A DNA stretch of 64,000 nucleotides, taken from contig JAFFSR010000265.1 in assembly GCA_017163975.1 (NCBI GenBank), positions 682,001-746,000 of the forward strand. The letters are read 5' to 3'. Source of the DNA: Anastatus disparis (lineage: Eukaryota; Arthropoda; Insecta; Hymenoptera; Eupelmidae). A program made the position numbers and the translations under genes. Below, piece by piece: positions 14,101 to 28,900 of this stretch. The notes beneath the pieces are model-generated. The model was not told the origin of the DNA, did no database searches, and saw only the letters and a program-made list of their open reading frames with translations. The stretch's first letter is position 1; each line of letters starts with the position of its first letter.

Positions 14101-16715
14101 AGAAGCTATTACATGATTATCTTATCAAAGCAATAATTTAATCTCATTTAGAAGACGTAACATAATTGATTAAGTTCCATGCATTTTAATAAAATGAATT
14201 TATATCACACGCACGCATACACGTACGTATCGGAGATAGTATGTAAGAAACAGTTAATAGATCTAATAACTTCTGATTAGAATCGATAATTAATATTTAA
14301 TACGAACGTAATAATCATCATCATCTAAAATCTCTGCCAAATTATTTTTTAGCTATAGCGAGCAAAAAATGACATAACGAGAAATAAAAACATGTGCTGA
14401 TCACGTCACGGTTGCTTCCTTGACCTCGAGCAATCACAAATAATGCAACATATAGCGAAAGATACAGATTAATGATTTGCTATGTCGTATCGCTTTTAAT
14501 GTCAAGTTGAACAAACGGTTTTTTTTATTAAAATCGCGAATTTTTGGTTGGTTAAATTATTTGACGTTAGATTGGAAATTAAAATATTTTAATCATGAAT
14601 AAAAATTAGATATAAAACCTGTTTGAAAATCATAAAATACTTTCCTACTCGGTAGTCAAACATAAAAAAGAGTCTTTTACGTATTGACAAAACTGGCAAT
14701 TATTATTTGAAATTTTTCATCAATAGAAAAATCAATAAAACATTATTGAATCACAAATTTACGTTAAAGTCTATACAAACTTAAGTCTTCGTATACAATA
14801 TTATGCGACAGTGAATGCTAAAAAATATGTCTAGTCATTCTCATAAGGACAGAAGCACAAAAGAATGCAGAAAAAAAATAAATTGATTTGTATTCTTGCT
14901 TACCGAAAACATCTTCAATAACGTTAAACTGTTTTTAGAAAAAAGAAAACGAACCATTTTACTGCTCGTTTAAAAATGTAAAGTTTTTTTATTTCAAATT
15001 TGTATTGAAAGTTTAATAAAATGTTTAAAAAAAAATTGAAAAATATATTAAATCTAATTTTATAAAAGATTGTTATTACTAGCTGTGCGTAAGCATTAAA
15101 ATCGGATGCAGCATTGACTTTAACTGCGATTATGCAATTTTGTAAAATTAGTTTTATGCAAAAAGTAGAGTATCCAGGTCAGTCAAAAAAACACAAATCG
15201 TATAAAATTTTTGTTTACATTTATTTATATGCCAAAGTTTCAAATGTATTTTAAAAATTTAAAGTGACTCTTTAATTTTAGAAAAAATATTCTTAAAATT
15301 ATTTGTGATTTCAATAAGTTTAAGTTTTTATTAAACTTTAAATATAAAATAATAATTTATCTTGAAGCCTGAATATACTATCATATTTATCAACGTTACT
15401 TGATTCATAAAAATTTGTTGAAATATTTAAAATTATCTTTACAAGAATCTCTAAAGATTTAATTGGCATTTATTCTTTGAATCTCTCTATAACTTGATTT
15501 TATAATTAATAAGTTTGGTCAATTTAGTTATTATTTCATTGTATTAACCAGCGTAATCACAATGTCTCCTACGTGATTTATTGCCATTTGATATTCGCCG
15601 TTTTAATTTCTAATGATAAAATACCAAATTTAATGCGTCGTATAAAAAGGTAATATCTGCTATTCCAATTATAAGAGCGTAAAGCTTCCATAATTTACGT
15701 TCGAGAGAACGTTTGATCGACTTAATTTTATTATCTGTTTACATAAATATTTATGTCCATTTATTATGTAGTTTGCAGGAGAAAGAAATTTTTGAAATTC
15801 GTTGTAAGTGTAACGGTGCACATTTCAATCAATATTTCATCACATTTCATCGATATTAACATTAAAATCCAATGAAACTTTGTTGAAACGATTTAGACAA
15901 AATAAATCTAGCTTTTTTTTACTTTTGATATAAAATTTCTTAGAGTCCTTATGCTGATGGCGCGATAAAAGAAACGTTGCGTACGTATATACACATCGAT
16001 GGTAATTCGAAACTTTGCAAATATCTTATCCTCTCCACTTTCTTTGTTGCGACAAAAAAAAGTCTTGAAAAAAAAAGATAAATATATATATTCCCCATTA
16101 TATTGAATAAGAAGAGAAAAATAATAAAGAACATTAAAGTATACTGATATGATATATAGCATGTCGATTGCATGGCAAACGATCACGTTCTTAACGTCTG
16201 ACAAATATGACGGCGACGATTTTTATATGTTTAGGTTGCTTAGTTGCCTTTTTTTATCTGCGAAGAAAAAATTTTTATCGTTTGATTTTTAAAACATTAA
16301 TTTAGATTTTATGTTCAGGTAAAAATTGTTTATTTAGTTAAAGATATAGTAAAAGCTAATTTATTTATGGTAATTAGATTTGTTTCTATTATTTTTTTTA
16401 AATTTAATTTTTAAGATTTTGCGTTTACACTAGTTTTTTTGTTTAGTTATAATATGCTTTTTACACTTCTTAATAAAAGTTATTATTGTAAACACATATT
16501 GTAAAATATTATTCTAAATAAATATTTTAATTCCATAAATTAAACAAATTAACCACTTGAAAATTTTCCTAATAAAAAAAGTTATAAAAAAGAGTTTTTA
16601 AATAAAATTTTCTTTTCTATCTCCAAACAATGCTTTTTACGTAAATATTAGCGATGTCATTAACTAATTATTCTTTCTCGTAATGTATGATGCAATTCGT
16701 TTGATTTTTTTTCAG
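11116..16715 (+). other. probable 5' intron, no other gene seen
   Basis: This is long AT-rich DNA. The only notable part is 12690-12960, which is less AT-rich and contains the candidate alternative first coding exon at 12802-12816. Small open frames such as 15908-16204 (minus) show no recognisable domain. Confidence 0.4.
12802..12816 (+). CDS. candidate alternative first coding exon of the sugar transporter
   Basis: An acceptor-like TTTCGACAG precedes AATGAAAATGAGAAG, followed by GTAAAA as donor. The ATG at 12803 gives M-K-M-R plus two bases of a split codon. That is exactly the phase needed by the exon at 25601, so the product would begin M-K-M-R-S-V-E-R. The main candidate start at 16947 has the same phase, which would make the two mutually exclusive first exons. 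The motif is short and could be chance. Confidence 0.25.
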
Positions 16716-16966
16716 ATTGAATAGGAAAAGAATAAAAAAAGAACGTGAAACCAACGATGGATGGACAATCGAAGCTCGTCTTGCATAGCTGACTAGAAGA
16801 AAAGGGGTGCGGCATTGACACGTTTAAATAACAATTATAATTAATTAACTTTACGTCTGCAAAGGACAAAATAAAAGCAAAAGGCTAGTGAGATATTGTA
16901 TAAACATTTTGTCAGGAAGTTTGCTGGTCTAACTTCTCATATAATCATGGATCCTTATTGTATGAG
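16716..16966 (+). other. first coding exon region of the transporter, with alternative acceptors
   Basis: The coding part is only M-D-P-Y-C-M plus two bases before the donor at 16967. Two possible acceptors precede it: a strong one, GATTTTTTTTCAG, ending at 16715, and ATTTTGTCAG ending at 16915. Alternatively it could be a transcription start of its own. The sequence alone does not decide between these. Confidence 0.45.
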
Positions 16967-19900
16967 GTAAGCTTTAGTTCTCTCTTCTTTTTAATCTTAT
17001 TATATATTTTTTGTGAATTCTTACTTGTAACTGTACAAATTTTATGTTCTTTTTGTAAATTTAAGAACCAATAAAAGAAATGAAACATAAAGATTTAATG
17101 TTGTTTGACATGTAAATATTGTTGTAGCGTTGGAATATATTCTTGATATTTTTCTTGATATTTTTCCAAAAAAACATCTGTGAATGAACTTTTTCTTTTT
17201 AGTTTACATGCGTGTTTTTATGCAATTATTTAGGTGCATGATATTTTCTTTTTTTTTAAGTAAAAGCGTCATTCAATTATTTTTAATTTCATCTAATTTT
17301 AATAATAATGTTATAGTAATATTTTTTTACTGTTAGGAAAAATATTATTGATTTTTATGATAAAATTGTTGTCCATCTTTTATATTATAAAGTCAATCAG
17401 TACATAGAAATCAGCCAATAAATGGACAAAATTAATGATTTCAAAATATAGACTAATTATGTTAAAAATATTAGTACAATACATTTTGTAGTTGTTTTAA
17501 CATTATCAATAATGCAACAAGATTTCAAAAATTTTTCTTCCAAGTGTCCATTTACAGTCTGGTTGACCCTGGCTACACTTTATAATATAAGAAACAATAT
17601 ATTATACACTTATTGTATTGTTTTCTTGCAAATATCTTTGTCTTTCAGTAATTGTCTTTTTCTCTAAGGTCAAGTTCATCAAGAGATTTAGATTTAATAA
17701 GTATTGCGTAATTTGCTTTGTCGATGTAAAATGATATCAACTTATTTCTCATGTTCAAATTGGAAGAATTGGCAAAATTTTTAATTTTGATTTATTGCTT
17801 TGAATCCGAAATGTTGATAGGACTTGTTCAAAGAAGCTTTATTAATCATATAAAACCTATTAAAAATTTTTATTATATTAGTCTTTATTTTACATTATAG
17901 CATTTATTAATGCTATCTTTTTCCTTTTCTAATATTATCTGTATTTTATTATAATTCCATCATTGAACTCTGCCTTTTAAAGAGAAGAGACTTTTAGAAG
18001 ATTTAATTTTGCATGCAATTAAACAAGTCTCTTTTAACAGTTTCATTTAAATCTAAGGATCTGTAATCATCACTTGTAATTATTATGCTGTAAATTGGTA
18101 TGACATATCACATATTGTTATAAACTTACAAATAAATTTTTTTTTTTAATCAAATATATTTTATAATAAAAGCAATATAATAAGCATTTTTATCATTCAA
18201 TAAGTTTAATAAAAAAATTTTTTTAAACTTTTTAATAATATAGAAACTCTTTAGGTTTTTGATAAAATATTTTATTTTTCAAACGGAAACCCAAGAATTA
18301 TTGCTCTTTAGAATAATCTATAAAACGTTTTACTAGTCACATAATTTTTAAGGAATAACAGTCATCATCATTAAAGGTCGTCAGTGGCTCACTTGGTAGA
18401 GTGACGGATTCACAATCTCGAGGCCTCGAGTTCGAATCCCGCTCTCAGCCGATTTATGCAAGCACCACTGTCTATATGATGATACATGTGCTTTGATAAC
18501 AAACACACTGACGACCTCCGTTGCTAATTAGCATCAAAACGGTAGCATAAATACAGCAACGATAAAATTAAAAAAAAATTCCACTTAATTCCAATATAAT
18601 AATACTTTTTTTATTTTTAAAATGAAATGATTAATTTATAATGAAAAGAGATATTTTATTATACATATTTTATATACATTTAAAATATCTACCTTATTTA
18701 TAAAATAAAAAAAATTATTCATTTTCTTTTTGTTAATTATTTTGCATTTTAAGGTTCTATAGCGTTTTTGTAAGTTTATTGTCAATCTATTTTTGTGTCA
18801 ATTAATTAAACTTTTTTTCTAAGAATTTATGCTTTAAAATCTTTATTTCTTAATTTGGTAATTTTTTAAATCCTCCTGCGACCGACACCGATTAATAAAT
18901 TTAGACTTTGACCAGAAGTTTCAGAGCGACCTTTATTTTTTTAAATTCAATTGCTTCAATAAGAAAAGTATGCAAATGTATACGAAGCAAGTGTGATAAT
19001 TATAATTAGCTTAGGTTGATTATTTCGTATTGTTCAATATGAATTTGAATTGATTGGATTTTGAATGTGTGTATAAGGAACGTTTTACGATAACTTAGCT
19101 AGTCAAAACAAAAGAAATTGCTAAAACTCTGAGAAACCTGTTCCATTTAATATCAAAAACTTAGAAAAAAAAATTTCAAGGTGAAGACAGTTATAAAACA
19201 TTGAAACTTTTGATTGTTTAACTATTTTTTACTGTATCATAAGAATTTACTAAATTTTTATTTGAGAATTATGTTTCGTTAAAAGGATATGTACGAATTT
19301 TAGCAAATTATAATGTATGGGTCTTTTGTTATTAACAAGATTAGTAAAAAAAAATATCAAATGACTATTTATCAATACCACTATTAACGAATTTGCTTTT
19401 CAACGATTTATTTTTTGTTTTTTATAAATAACAAAAAAATAAGCCATAGTAGAAACTAAAATTAAAACGGAAAAAAAATTCGATGTTATGAAGCCAATTT
19501 GTCAACAGCTGAATTTTTATACATATGTATTTTTCCGTCAATCATCTTAGTTATAATATCACCAAAACGCATTAGTTTTAAAGATTTACAAATTATGCAA
19601 TATGCAAAAATTTATTATGTATTTTTAAAATTATTTTTAACAAAAAATATTAATGTACATTTTGAAAAATAAAATAAAATGTAATAATATTCAACGGATA
19701 CTTTTTCATTGTTGTTATAAATGCATTTAAAATTGTTTTTCTAAATAGTCTTAAGAACGTTGATGACATAATAGTAATAAATATCTTTGAAGTACCAAGT
19801 GACAGATACAACGAGGAAAATATATAGAAAAACTTTTAAACGTAAAGTATGATATAAATATTAAAAATACATAATTCTTTTTTTAAAGATTTGCCTTTAT

Positions 19901-22900
19901 ACATTTTTAATATTTATTAGTGTTAATTAATTTTATTGAGATAGTTTTATGTAAATTTTGATTGTTGGTATTTGAAATTTATTTTCAAAATTTATTTTTA
20001 ATACAAGAACCAAATAGTTCTTGAAGCTAATAAACTTTACTATAGGACTATCAGTGCAATATTTTACGAAGAAATAGATGACTGTTTTGTATCAATAAAA
20101 TGTTGCAAGATAATTCTTGAGATAATGTTAGAAATTAAATTTTATGAAAATGATTAATTGCTTTATTCATCAATATGAAATGGCAAAGTATACGATATAA
20201 AAGTAAGATAAAAACAATTGATTAATTGATAGCTAATTTAAAATCACTAATACAATTGTTATCATAACATTGCACGCGCGTAATTCAGGAGATGATATAT
20301 TTTAAGCGATTTGTATTTCCATTTAGTTTAGATTCTTTTTTTCTTTTCGTTTTATTCTTTTGTGAAGCGTCGTTAGGCTGCGGATGTTACGAGGCTCCTG
20401 GACAACGTCATGTCTTTTTTCGTAGCAGACAAATAATGACGTTTATCTTTGTTTCGGTGCCTTTTTCAAAGCTTTTTTCCGTTTTTACATTTTTTTTTAA
20501 CCTTCGTACCCAGTTTGATCGCTCACGAGATTAGCAAATGAAGTCAAAAACTATAATTGAAAATGTTCGCAAATATTTTTTTATCTACTGCCAAAGCTTA
20601 TTTTAATATGAAAGACGTTAAATTTTAAGTTGCTAATCTGTATTAATAGGTTTTTTTTTAAATGATTCACTTTTTATCTTAATTATATTTACTCTTTATT
20701 ACAGATTTATATTTAATAACCACTTGAATAAATCTGATTTATTATTGAAAAATTTCTAATTACAAGTTAATATCAAAATAACAAGTAATAATTAACTTTT
20801 GAAAATATAAAATTTTTTTGAGTTTATTATAGCAGCATGTCCAAAAAATAATAAAGAAAAAAAATCATTTGATATAACAGGAAATATAATTTCAAACCTA
20901 AAAACAAAGTAAAAAAATTTCATGCAGTGTTCTGATACGCATTTTAATTTAAGAAAAATTCTTTAGTCTACCAAAATCAATATAATCTAGACTTTCCTTT
21001 CAAATGTTCTTTATTCGATAAAATTAAATAATTATTTCTTTTTATTTATTATTATTTAATAAAATGAAAACAGTAAAAAATAGTTAATCATTTTTAACCA
21101 GATCCAGTACATCACTCAATAATCATCTCAATGTAATACGACTAATAACAAAACAAAAATACGATAATTCGTTTTAATTATTTATAAATAGCTCAATACC
21201 AAAAAATATCACTTATCGGTTCATGAAGTTCCAATGTTAAGTACGTACTGTTTACATTTTTTAGCGATTTTTGTAGTAATTAACTTTTATAAATAAGTGG
21301 TAAAATCTTAAACATTATGAATTAAATTTATGATGACATTTCACATTTATCATTCATGACACTTCTACACGTTTTTTTTAAATTATATTTTTTGCTTATT
21401 ACAAAAATACGTATATTGGAAAAAAATAAATAATTTAAAAATTTTAATATTTTCTCCTATAATTTAATGATATTTATTTTAAGAGCTATAATACTTTACT
21501 ATATAACTCTACATTTCATTAAATTTTCAATTTTATTTTCTCTTAGGAAATCTTATTTAATCAGTATTATATAGATTATTGATTAATTTATATAATGAAC
21601 TCTAAAGTTATTGCTTACCATTTATCCATCAATTTAATCATAAATCATTTTTCAAGGTTTTCTAAATAATGCACATATAAGTGAAATTAAATTTTTCTAT
21701 TATCTTTATTACATAAAAAAAATGCATTACATAAATTATCTCTAGAGAGAAGATTTATCGAGCATTGAAAATTATGTATGCATAATCTAACATATTTCGA
21801 CAATTTGTTTTTATTAAAGATTAATTTTAAAAAGGATGACATTTGCAAATTATTAGAAATTATTTATCTTGAATGACGTGTAATTTGTAAACAAACAAAT
21901 GAACTCAACATCACATGAGGTTTTATATTTAAAAAACTTGATAAACTGGTCTATCAGTAAAATCGTGATAAAAATATGGAACACTTATAAATGCATTAAG
22001 CGTAAATCAGATTAATTCTGAGCTTTTTTCTTGCACATTAAGTATAGATGCGAAATTTTTGTTTTATTAAAAAAATTTAAAAATTGATCCAAGATTTTTT
22101 TTTATAATTTAATCCCAGAAAAGAATCCCGTGAACGAAAGATAAAAAATTATTTAAAAATTTTCTGTGCTTTGATTCTTTCTTTTTTTGTATAATCAAAA
22201 AATAAATCAAAATCCATGTATCCATCTATTTTATATTTAATGTTTGTTATTTGCTTGTTTTTTTTCAGTTTTTAAATAAAAACTTAATTAAATTATAAAC
22301 TTGTATAGATTTACACTTTTTCTGGCATTTTGAAGGTTGCAGATTATAATTCGAGAACTCGAGTTCGAATCTTGGTTTTGCCTGATCGGTAAAAGCACCA
22401 CTTTTATTAACGTTGCATGTGTTTTGTTCACAAAAATGGTTAAAACCTCCGTCGCTAATTAGCACTGCAATGGTGGCACAAATGTATGCAGTGATGTTAA
22501 AAATAATACATTATGCAACTAGAGAGTAAAATCGTTTATTCCTCCCGAGGGTAGATTTGCGATCCAAGCGAGCGTAGCGAAGCGAGGAGATTAAATACCC
22601 GAGGGAAAAATAGACTTTACTCTTTAATTTCACAATATGCTTTATTTCTACCTCAGCATATAGTCACTTTATTAACTTATAAATAGGGGACCTGATAAAA
22701 AAATTTTAATTTTAATTTTAATATAATAACCATGTGAATTTTTTATTGTGTTGAATATTTGTTATTAAAATTTAAACTTTATTGCTCAGCAACGCAACGT
22801 AACAAATTGTCCAGGAAGAAAAATAAAAAATTTTATGCAATAAATTATCTTTGAGATGGATTGATAATGTTATCGATAAAGAATGACAAATTGATTATTT

Positions 22901-25900
22901 TTTTTGCCGATAACCTCTTCATCAGCAAATATGGGTATTACCGCGGGTATCACTGCATGGAAGCACTGACTAGACTAAAAGATAAACATTAGTATCTTTT
23001 ATATAGCTGTTTGAACTTAATTATCCTTTTGAATAACAATTTATAGTATTATACAAATACCAATTTATGTATTAAGATGCTTCATAATTTTAATAATTTT
23101 ATGTTGAATATTTACATATATTTATCATCATTATATTACCAATCACTTGATATGTAAGAGATTTTCGTAATTTTAAAAAAATGTAAATAAGATTTTTTAT
23201 AATATGCAATTAGGTTTTTTTAATTTTCTTCGATTTCAACTTTTTTAAATATATCATTGCAATGGAATGATAATTCTCTCTAAATAATCATTATCTATAA
23301 AAATGAAACTATAGAGTCTATAGAATATAAAAGACCAGTTTCAGTATACTACTTTTCATTATACAGCTTTTACTTATCCTTTGTAATAATAATATCTTTG
23401 AAATTCCATAAATTCTGTTAATTAAATTGTGGTGAAAAAAGGATAAATTAAATATACACTAATAAAAAAAAAAGTAGACATTAAATCATTTTCGCATGAA
23501 ACATACATTGTTTAAATTGAATTAATATTTTAATAATTTCGAATAAAGATTTTCTTATTAAAATTTTACAAATCATGAATTACGCGGAAAAACGATCGGA
23601 ATTTCCATCCTGATGAGGAAACTCAATTCTTTTAATTACTATTGTCAATCAAATCGGAAATAATAAATTTTATCAAATGTACATAATACAAATTACATTT
23701 GAATAATAACGACTCTATAAGTTATATAGATTTATAAAACTATGTCAATATACTTGCTCTGATTTTGAATTAATTGCCTACAATTAAATCCGCATCTTAA
23801 TGCGCTTATCGTGTCTTAAAGGAAAAAAGTGCAAAATTTATTTTATATGAAAATTTACACAAGCTATTACCTAGACTCTCGAGTAAATATCTCTATTTTT
23901 CTATTTCTTTTTTTTTTATGACATGACCTATTATGCATAATAATACTTTTAGAAGTTGTGCCTTCATTTGGTTTTAAATCTCGTTTGAGTAATTAGCATA
24001 GACTTATAAATAAGTTTAACTTTGTTATTCGTTTGAGTTTAATGTTAAGCTGTAAGTTTAATGAACGATAATACAACATAAATTAGGTCTGAATAAATTC
24101 ATTGTTGTAAGCAAAAAATGTAATCTGCAAATTTACAAATTTCTTAACAATATTACGTAAAGTAAATTTTCAAATAAGTTTTAATTAAGATTTTTTATAT
24201 TACAAATAAAAAAATTTTATAAAGAAAAATTGATCTATTTTATTAATAATAAAAAAAATTCTATCGCAGTAGCCATACATTTCTACATCGTATTAAATTT
24301 TGAATATTATAGTTAAAATATTTACTTCAAGCACTTTAATTGTCAAGAGATGTTTAATAAAAGATACGAAACAATAATTCATTAACGATAAGAGTTAAAA
24401 CTGTACTCGTGAAAAAAAGTCACAATGGAAATCCGTACATTAGTCAAGCGCAAATTACATTATCGATTGGGAAAATCGCGCTTTGATCACATGTTTTTAA
24501 CGTTTAACTATAGCACGTGTTCACCAGTAAATATAGACACGTAAACTTTACACGTAAATTTTTGTGTGAAATATTTTTTTCTTTCTTTTTAAGGTGTGTC
24601 AGATACACGAAATTAAGTATTTGCATGTAATGTCATTACCATTGACAAACACAACTAGATTATTGACATTTAGTTTCGCTCAATTAGTTACGGCTTACAG
24701 CTGATTTTCTACACATCATTGAGTTAATTAATCGGTTATATATAATTTTTATTGTCTCTAGAAAAAAAAGGAATGTTTGGTATTGTAAACATTTATTTAC
24801 ATTTGTTATTTAATCAAACTCTGTACATAGCAATTTTTTACTTAAAATAATGAGTTATTTAGCAGCTATCAAACAACGCCGCTTGCGCACATTGAATTTC
24901 GATAAAAGAAAAATTTCAGGTTTGATAAATTTAACTTTAATAGAGGCTTGTGTATTATTGCACAATGATAAACTGAGATTGTTTATGATGACTTGACCGT
25001 TCTTAAAGCACGAACGTTAAATTTTTTCAATTTTTTTAGATCGACGATTAAACGCCTACGCGCGATGTAGTACCATTTTTAATATTGTACTTAAACAAAA
25101 TTATAAGCTTAAGAAAAAAGAATATTATTTTATTTACTCTTTTTTTAAAAAAGCTAATGTTGTATAATAATAATTTAACTGTAAGTTTTATGTAGTCATG
25201 ATAAGACACGTATTAATTAAAGTTTATCGTTTGTTCTTGTCAGAAGAAACGATTTTTGTTTTAATTATTAGGCATTTTTGCAAGTAGAATATTTAGATAA
25301 AAAGAATTTATGTTCAGTTACAGAAAATAAATAAATTTTAATTATTAACTTCTTTTAAGTAAAAAATTATAGCGTCTTAAAAATTGATTACAAGATTTTG
25401 TAAATATTACATTTTAACAATCTCTACAACATAAGCATTTGATAGTTCATTTAAATATAAATAAATAAATCATAAAATAAATATAATAGCTATTGGTTTA
25501 TCGATCAAATTATCGATCATGCTAATAAAATTAACAATAAAAACTAAATAATTAAATAATTTAAATTTAAAGATAAAAATATTAATGTTATTTGTTACAG
25601 TGTTGAGCGCGAGGCGTCGAAGAACATTGAAGAAAATGAACGTGAATGTTTCAAAGATGCCATTGTGTCAAGTAGAAGCCTCAACAAAGGCTATACTGAA
25701 TCAGTTAAAATTAAAAACGCTATTCCAGAGGTAAATATATTCAAGATGCTATTTGATAAAACGTTTAAATTTTACATATTTTTTCAAGCATAAATTTTCT
25801 AAATTTAGTTTTGATTTTAAAAAAGATACGAAAAAAGAAGATTTTTGTAAAAAAAATAATATAATGTGCTATTAAGCGATATTGATATTATCATATAGCA

Positions 25901-28900
25901 ATAATATTTGCCCAACTAATAATATAACAATAATATTTGCCTAACAGATTGCTGCATGCATTATTGCAGCGACGTTTCACATTGCCGTTGGTCTTAGTAT
26001 GGCTTATTCAGCAGTGCTTATTCCACATTTAGAAGATGAGAACTCAGAAGTTCACGCGACAACATCTGAAACGTCTTGGATAGGTAAGATATCATATTTT
26101 AATTCGTAAATATTTAAAAATAGAACAAAATTATAGTTTTTATTTTTCATTATTTCACATAATAAAGATAAAAAATTGCTTCACTTTTTCAATCGCATTA
26201 AAATTAAAATAATTTCGCATTAATCAAATAAATAAATAAACAAATTAAAATTTTTTATTAAAATTAAAATGTAAATGATTAAAAAAATAAAAACTTTAAA
26301 GATGAAACGTTTTATTCGACGATCGCACATGTGCATACGTTCATGTAGAATGTTTTTTAAATTCAGTTCTCTGACGTGTCCTTCAATATACCTGTATAAT
26401 GGTATATACAAGCAACTTGAAAGATATGCAATGCATAATGGATACTTATTGACTTACTGTAGATTCGTGTAAAGAACTGAGTAATTGACATCAATTCTCA
26501 TTATTGTATACTGCAACATGTTGAATTTGTAGCTATTCAATTTATTATTAGACCTTCAATTATTAAATATATTTAAGTAAATTATTATAATTATTGAGTT
26601 ATTATGATTTCCTTAAAATTTTAATTTTAATTATATTTGAAGTTTGACTTCTTTTGCTATATTTTTATATACTTTGATATTTTACATTATATGCAATAAT
26701 AATTATTGATTTTAATGGTGCATTAGAAATTTAAATGAAACAATTTTAATTTCGCAAAAGACTTCTACCAAATATATATTCTGAATGTTTGATCTTTTAA
26801 TTTCGAGGTCTCAGTGGCTCACTTGGTAGAGCGATGGATTCACAATCTCGAGGACTCGAGTTCGAATCTCGGTCTTGGCGATTGATTGATGCAAGCATCA
26901 CTGTATACGATACACTTGCTTTGCTCACAAACTGACAAACCTCCGTCGCTAATTAGCATCTTAATAATAGTATGAAATGCAGCGACGTTATATAAAATTT
27001 AAAAAAATGAACTTTATTAAAAATTTGCGTTGATATTTGGTATTTAGTACTGACTTATATTTTTTCAGATAGATATTTTTTTTTGTAATAATGTTAAAGG
27101 CGATTTTTTTATATTATTATTTTTAATATAAACTTTGGAGTACGTAGCTTCTGACCTTATAGACCTTATAAAAGATCACGGTACGCCATTAAAATAAATA
27201 AAAAAAGTACGTAGCTGTATAGGGGGATCCTACTTTATCAGCTAATAAGCAAATATTAATAATTTCAACGAAATCAATAATTTAAAAACACATGGATCAG
27301 TTTTTAATATAATCTGTAAACATGCTTCAAATAAATTTTCAAGTAAAACCATTGATTAGTTACGAAGAATTTCGGATTTCCGATAAGATAAAATTTTAAA
27401 ATTCTGATTAAGATAATCTTTTGAAAATATTATCATTCTAACTATAAGAATCAAATATTCTCTGTGACTAACGGGTTTGCTTCAAAATTTAGATGAATAA
27501 TTTTTATGGCTTATACTGCAAAATGATGTATTTTGTTTTTAATAGTTAATATAATTGATTATAAGCCGATGCGTTAGAATCCCCTTATGCAGTACACAGC
27601 TTTAAATTAGCATGCTAAACTACAATGACTAAAAATTCATAACAGAGTATAAAATATGTAATTTCATTAAATTAAATAATACAAAGTTTAAACATGTTAT
27701 TTGAACTTGTAACGGCGACCTTGCTAATTGATGCTCTTGACAATTGATCGTTTTTCAATAGTATACGAATGTATCATTGAAATAGTGATAAAATCAATAA
27801 AAAATATCGTACATAAATTACTTTTAATTAATGATGTGCTACAATAACAATCGATTCTTTACGTCATTTGATAAAAAAAAATAAATGAAAAAGCGTATAA
27901 AATATATTGTCACGTGTGTGCATAAATTTTTTATACTTTTTGAATGGTTTTGACGTTGTGACGCGGACTATTTTGGCATGAATCGATAAACAAAACTAAC
28001 TATACGGTCTTTAAACTTTTTTTTTTTAAACAATCTAATGAAATAAAATTTTATTCTTTTTCTTTACTTTAATTTTATATGGAAACAATACAATTTTTTC
28101 ATTTAAAACTAGTATTCATAAATCTTTATTTTTAAAATGTATATCTTCATTAACATATTTGAAAAAAAAAACAGAAAAATAAAACTATACTGATTTAAAG
28201 TTAAAAATATCTGTTTTCTAACATCTTTAAAGATTTTTCAAGTACATTGTATTTTCAAATATTATAAATAAGGATTTTGAAAGTTATTTATTGGTTTGAA
28301 AATTTCTTTTTTTATTATTTTCCTTGAATTTAACGAAAGATAATATGTTATCCGACCTTTCTATATAGATTCTGTTATTTATACCATACTAATACGAATA
28401 GCAATTAATGTTAAAAGCTTCTATTTCTGCTTTTGGAAAATGAATGAAAAAATTATCATCAGGAATGAGTGATTTTATGGACACAAATTAATTAAAAAAT
28501 AATTTTTAGAAAATGATCGAAGCGAATTTTGTTTTCTTATTTTTTAGAAAAATAATTTAAGAGTTTCCGATTGTTTCATTAATTAATAATTCATAATATC
28601 ATATTTTTAGTTAAATTTTCAAAGTTGCATCTATTAATATAATGACTGGTCTATAGTTACTTATGAATATTCATGCATTGTAATATATGCTAATAAATAC
28701 AAATTTAAAGAGCAATCACCTCAAGTTTGAATAAATTTTTATTTTTTTATAAATGAAAATTTTTTAAACTTTTGAATAAATTATTTTTATTTATTTTTGT
28801 TTAAATTTATCGCAGTAGAATAAATCTAAACGATAAATTAAAAATATATTATTACTATAATAATGGTTATAGTTAACGAAAAGAAAGAAATACGATTGGT

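Larger units (their letters stand above)
16967..25600 (+). other. 8.6-kb intron of the transporter gene
   Basis: It contains two SINE copies and a palindromic element but no supportable gene. The plus-strand frame at 20292-20534 has a Cys-rich middle, but no flanking splice phase fits this transporter and no family was recognised. Confidence 0.6.

Noticed and set aside
20292..20534. 80-residue plus-strand frame with a Cys-rich middle
   Set aside because: No family recognised, and it does not fit the transporter phase on either side. It lies in an 8.6-kb intron.
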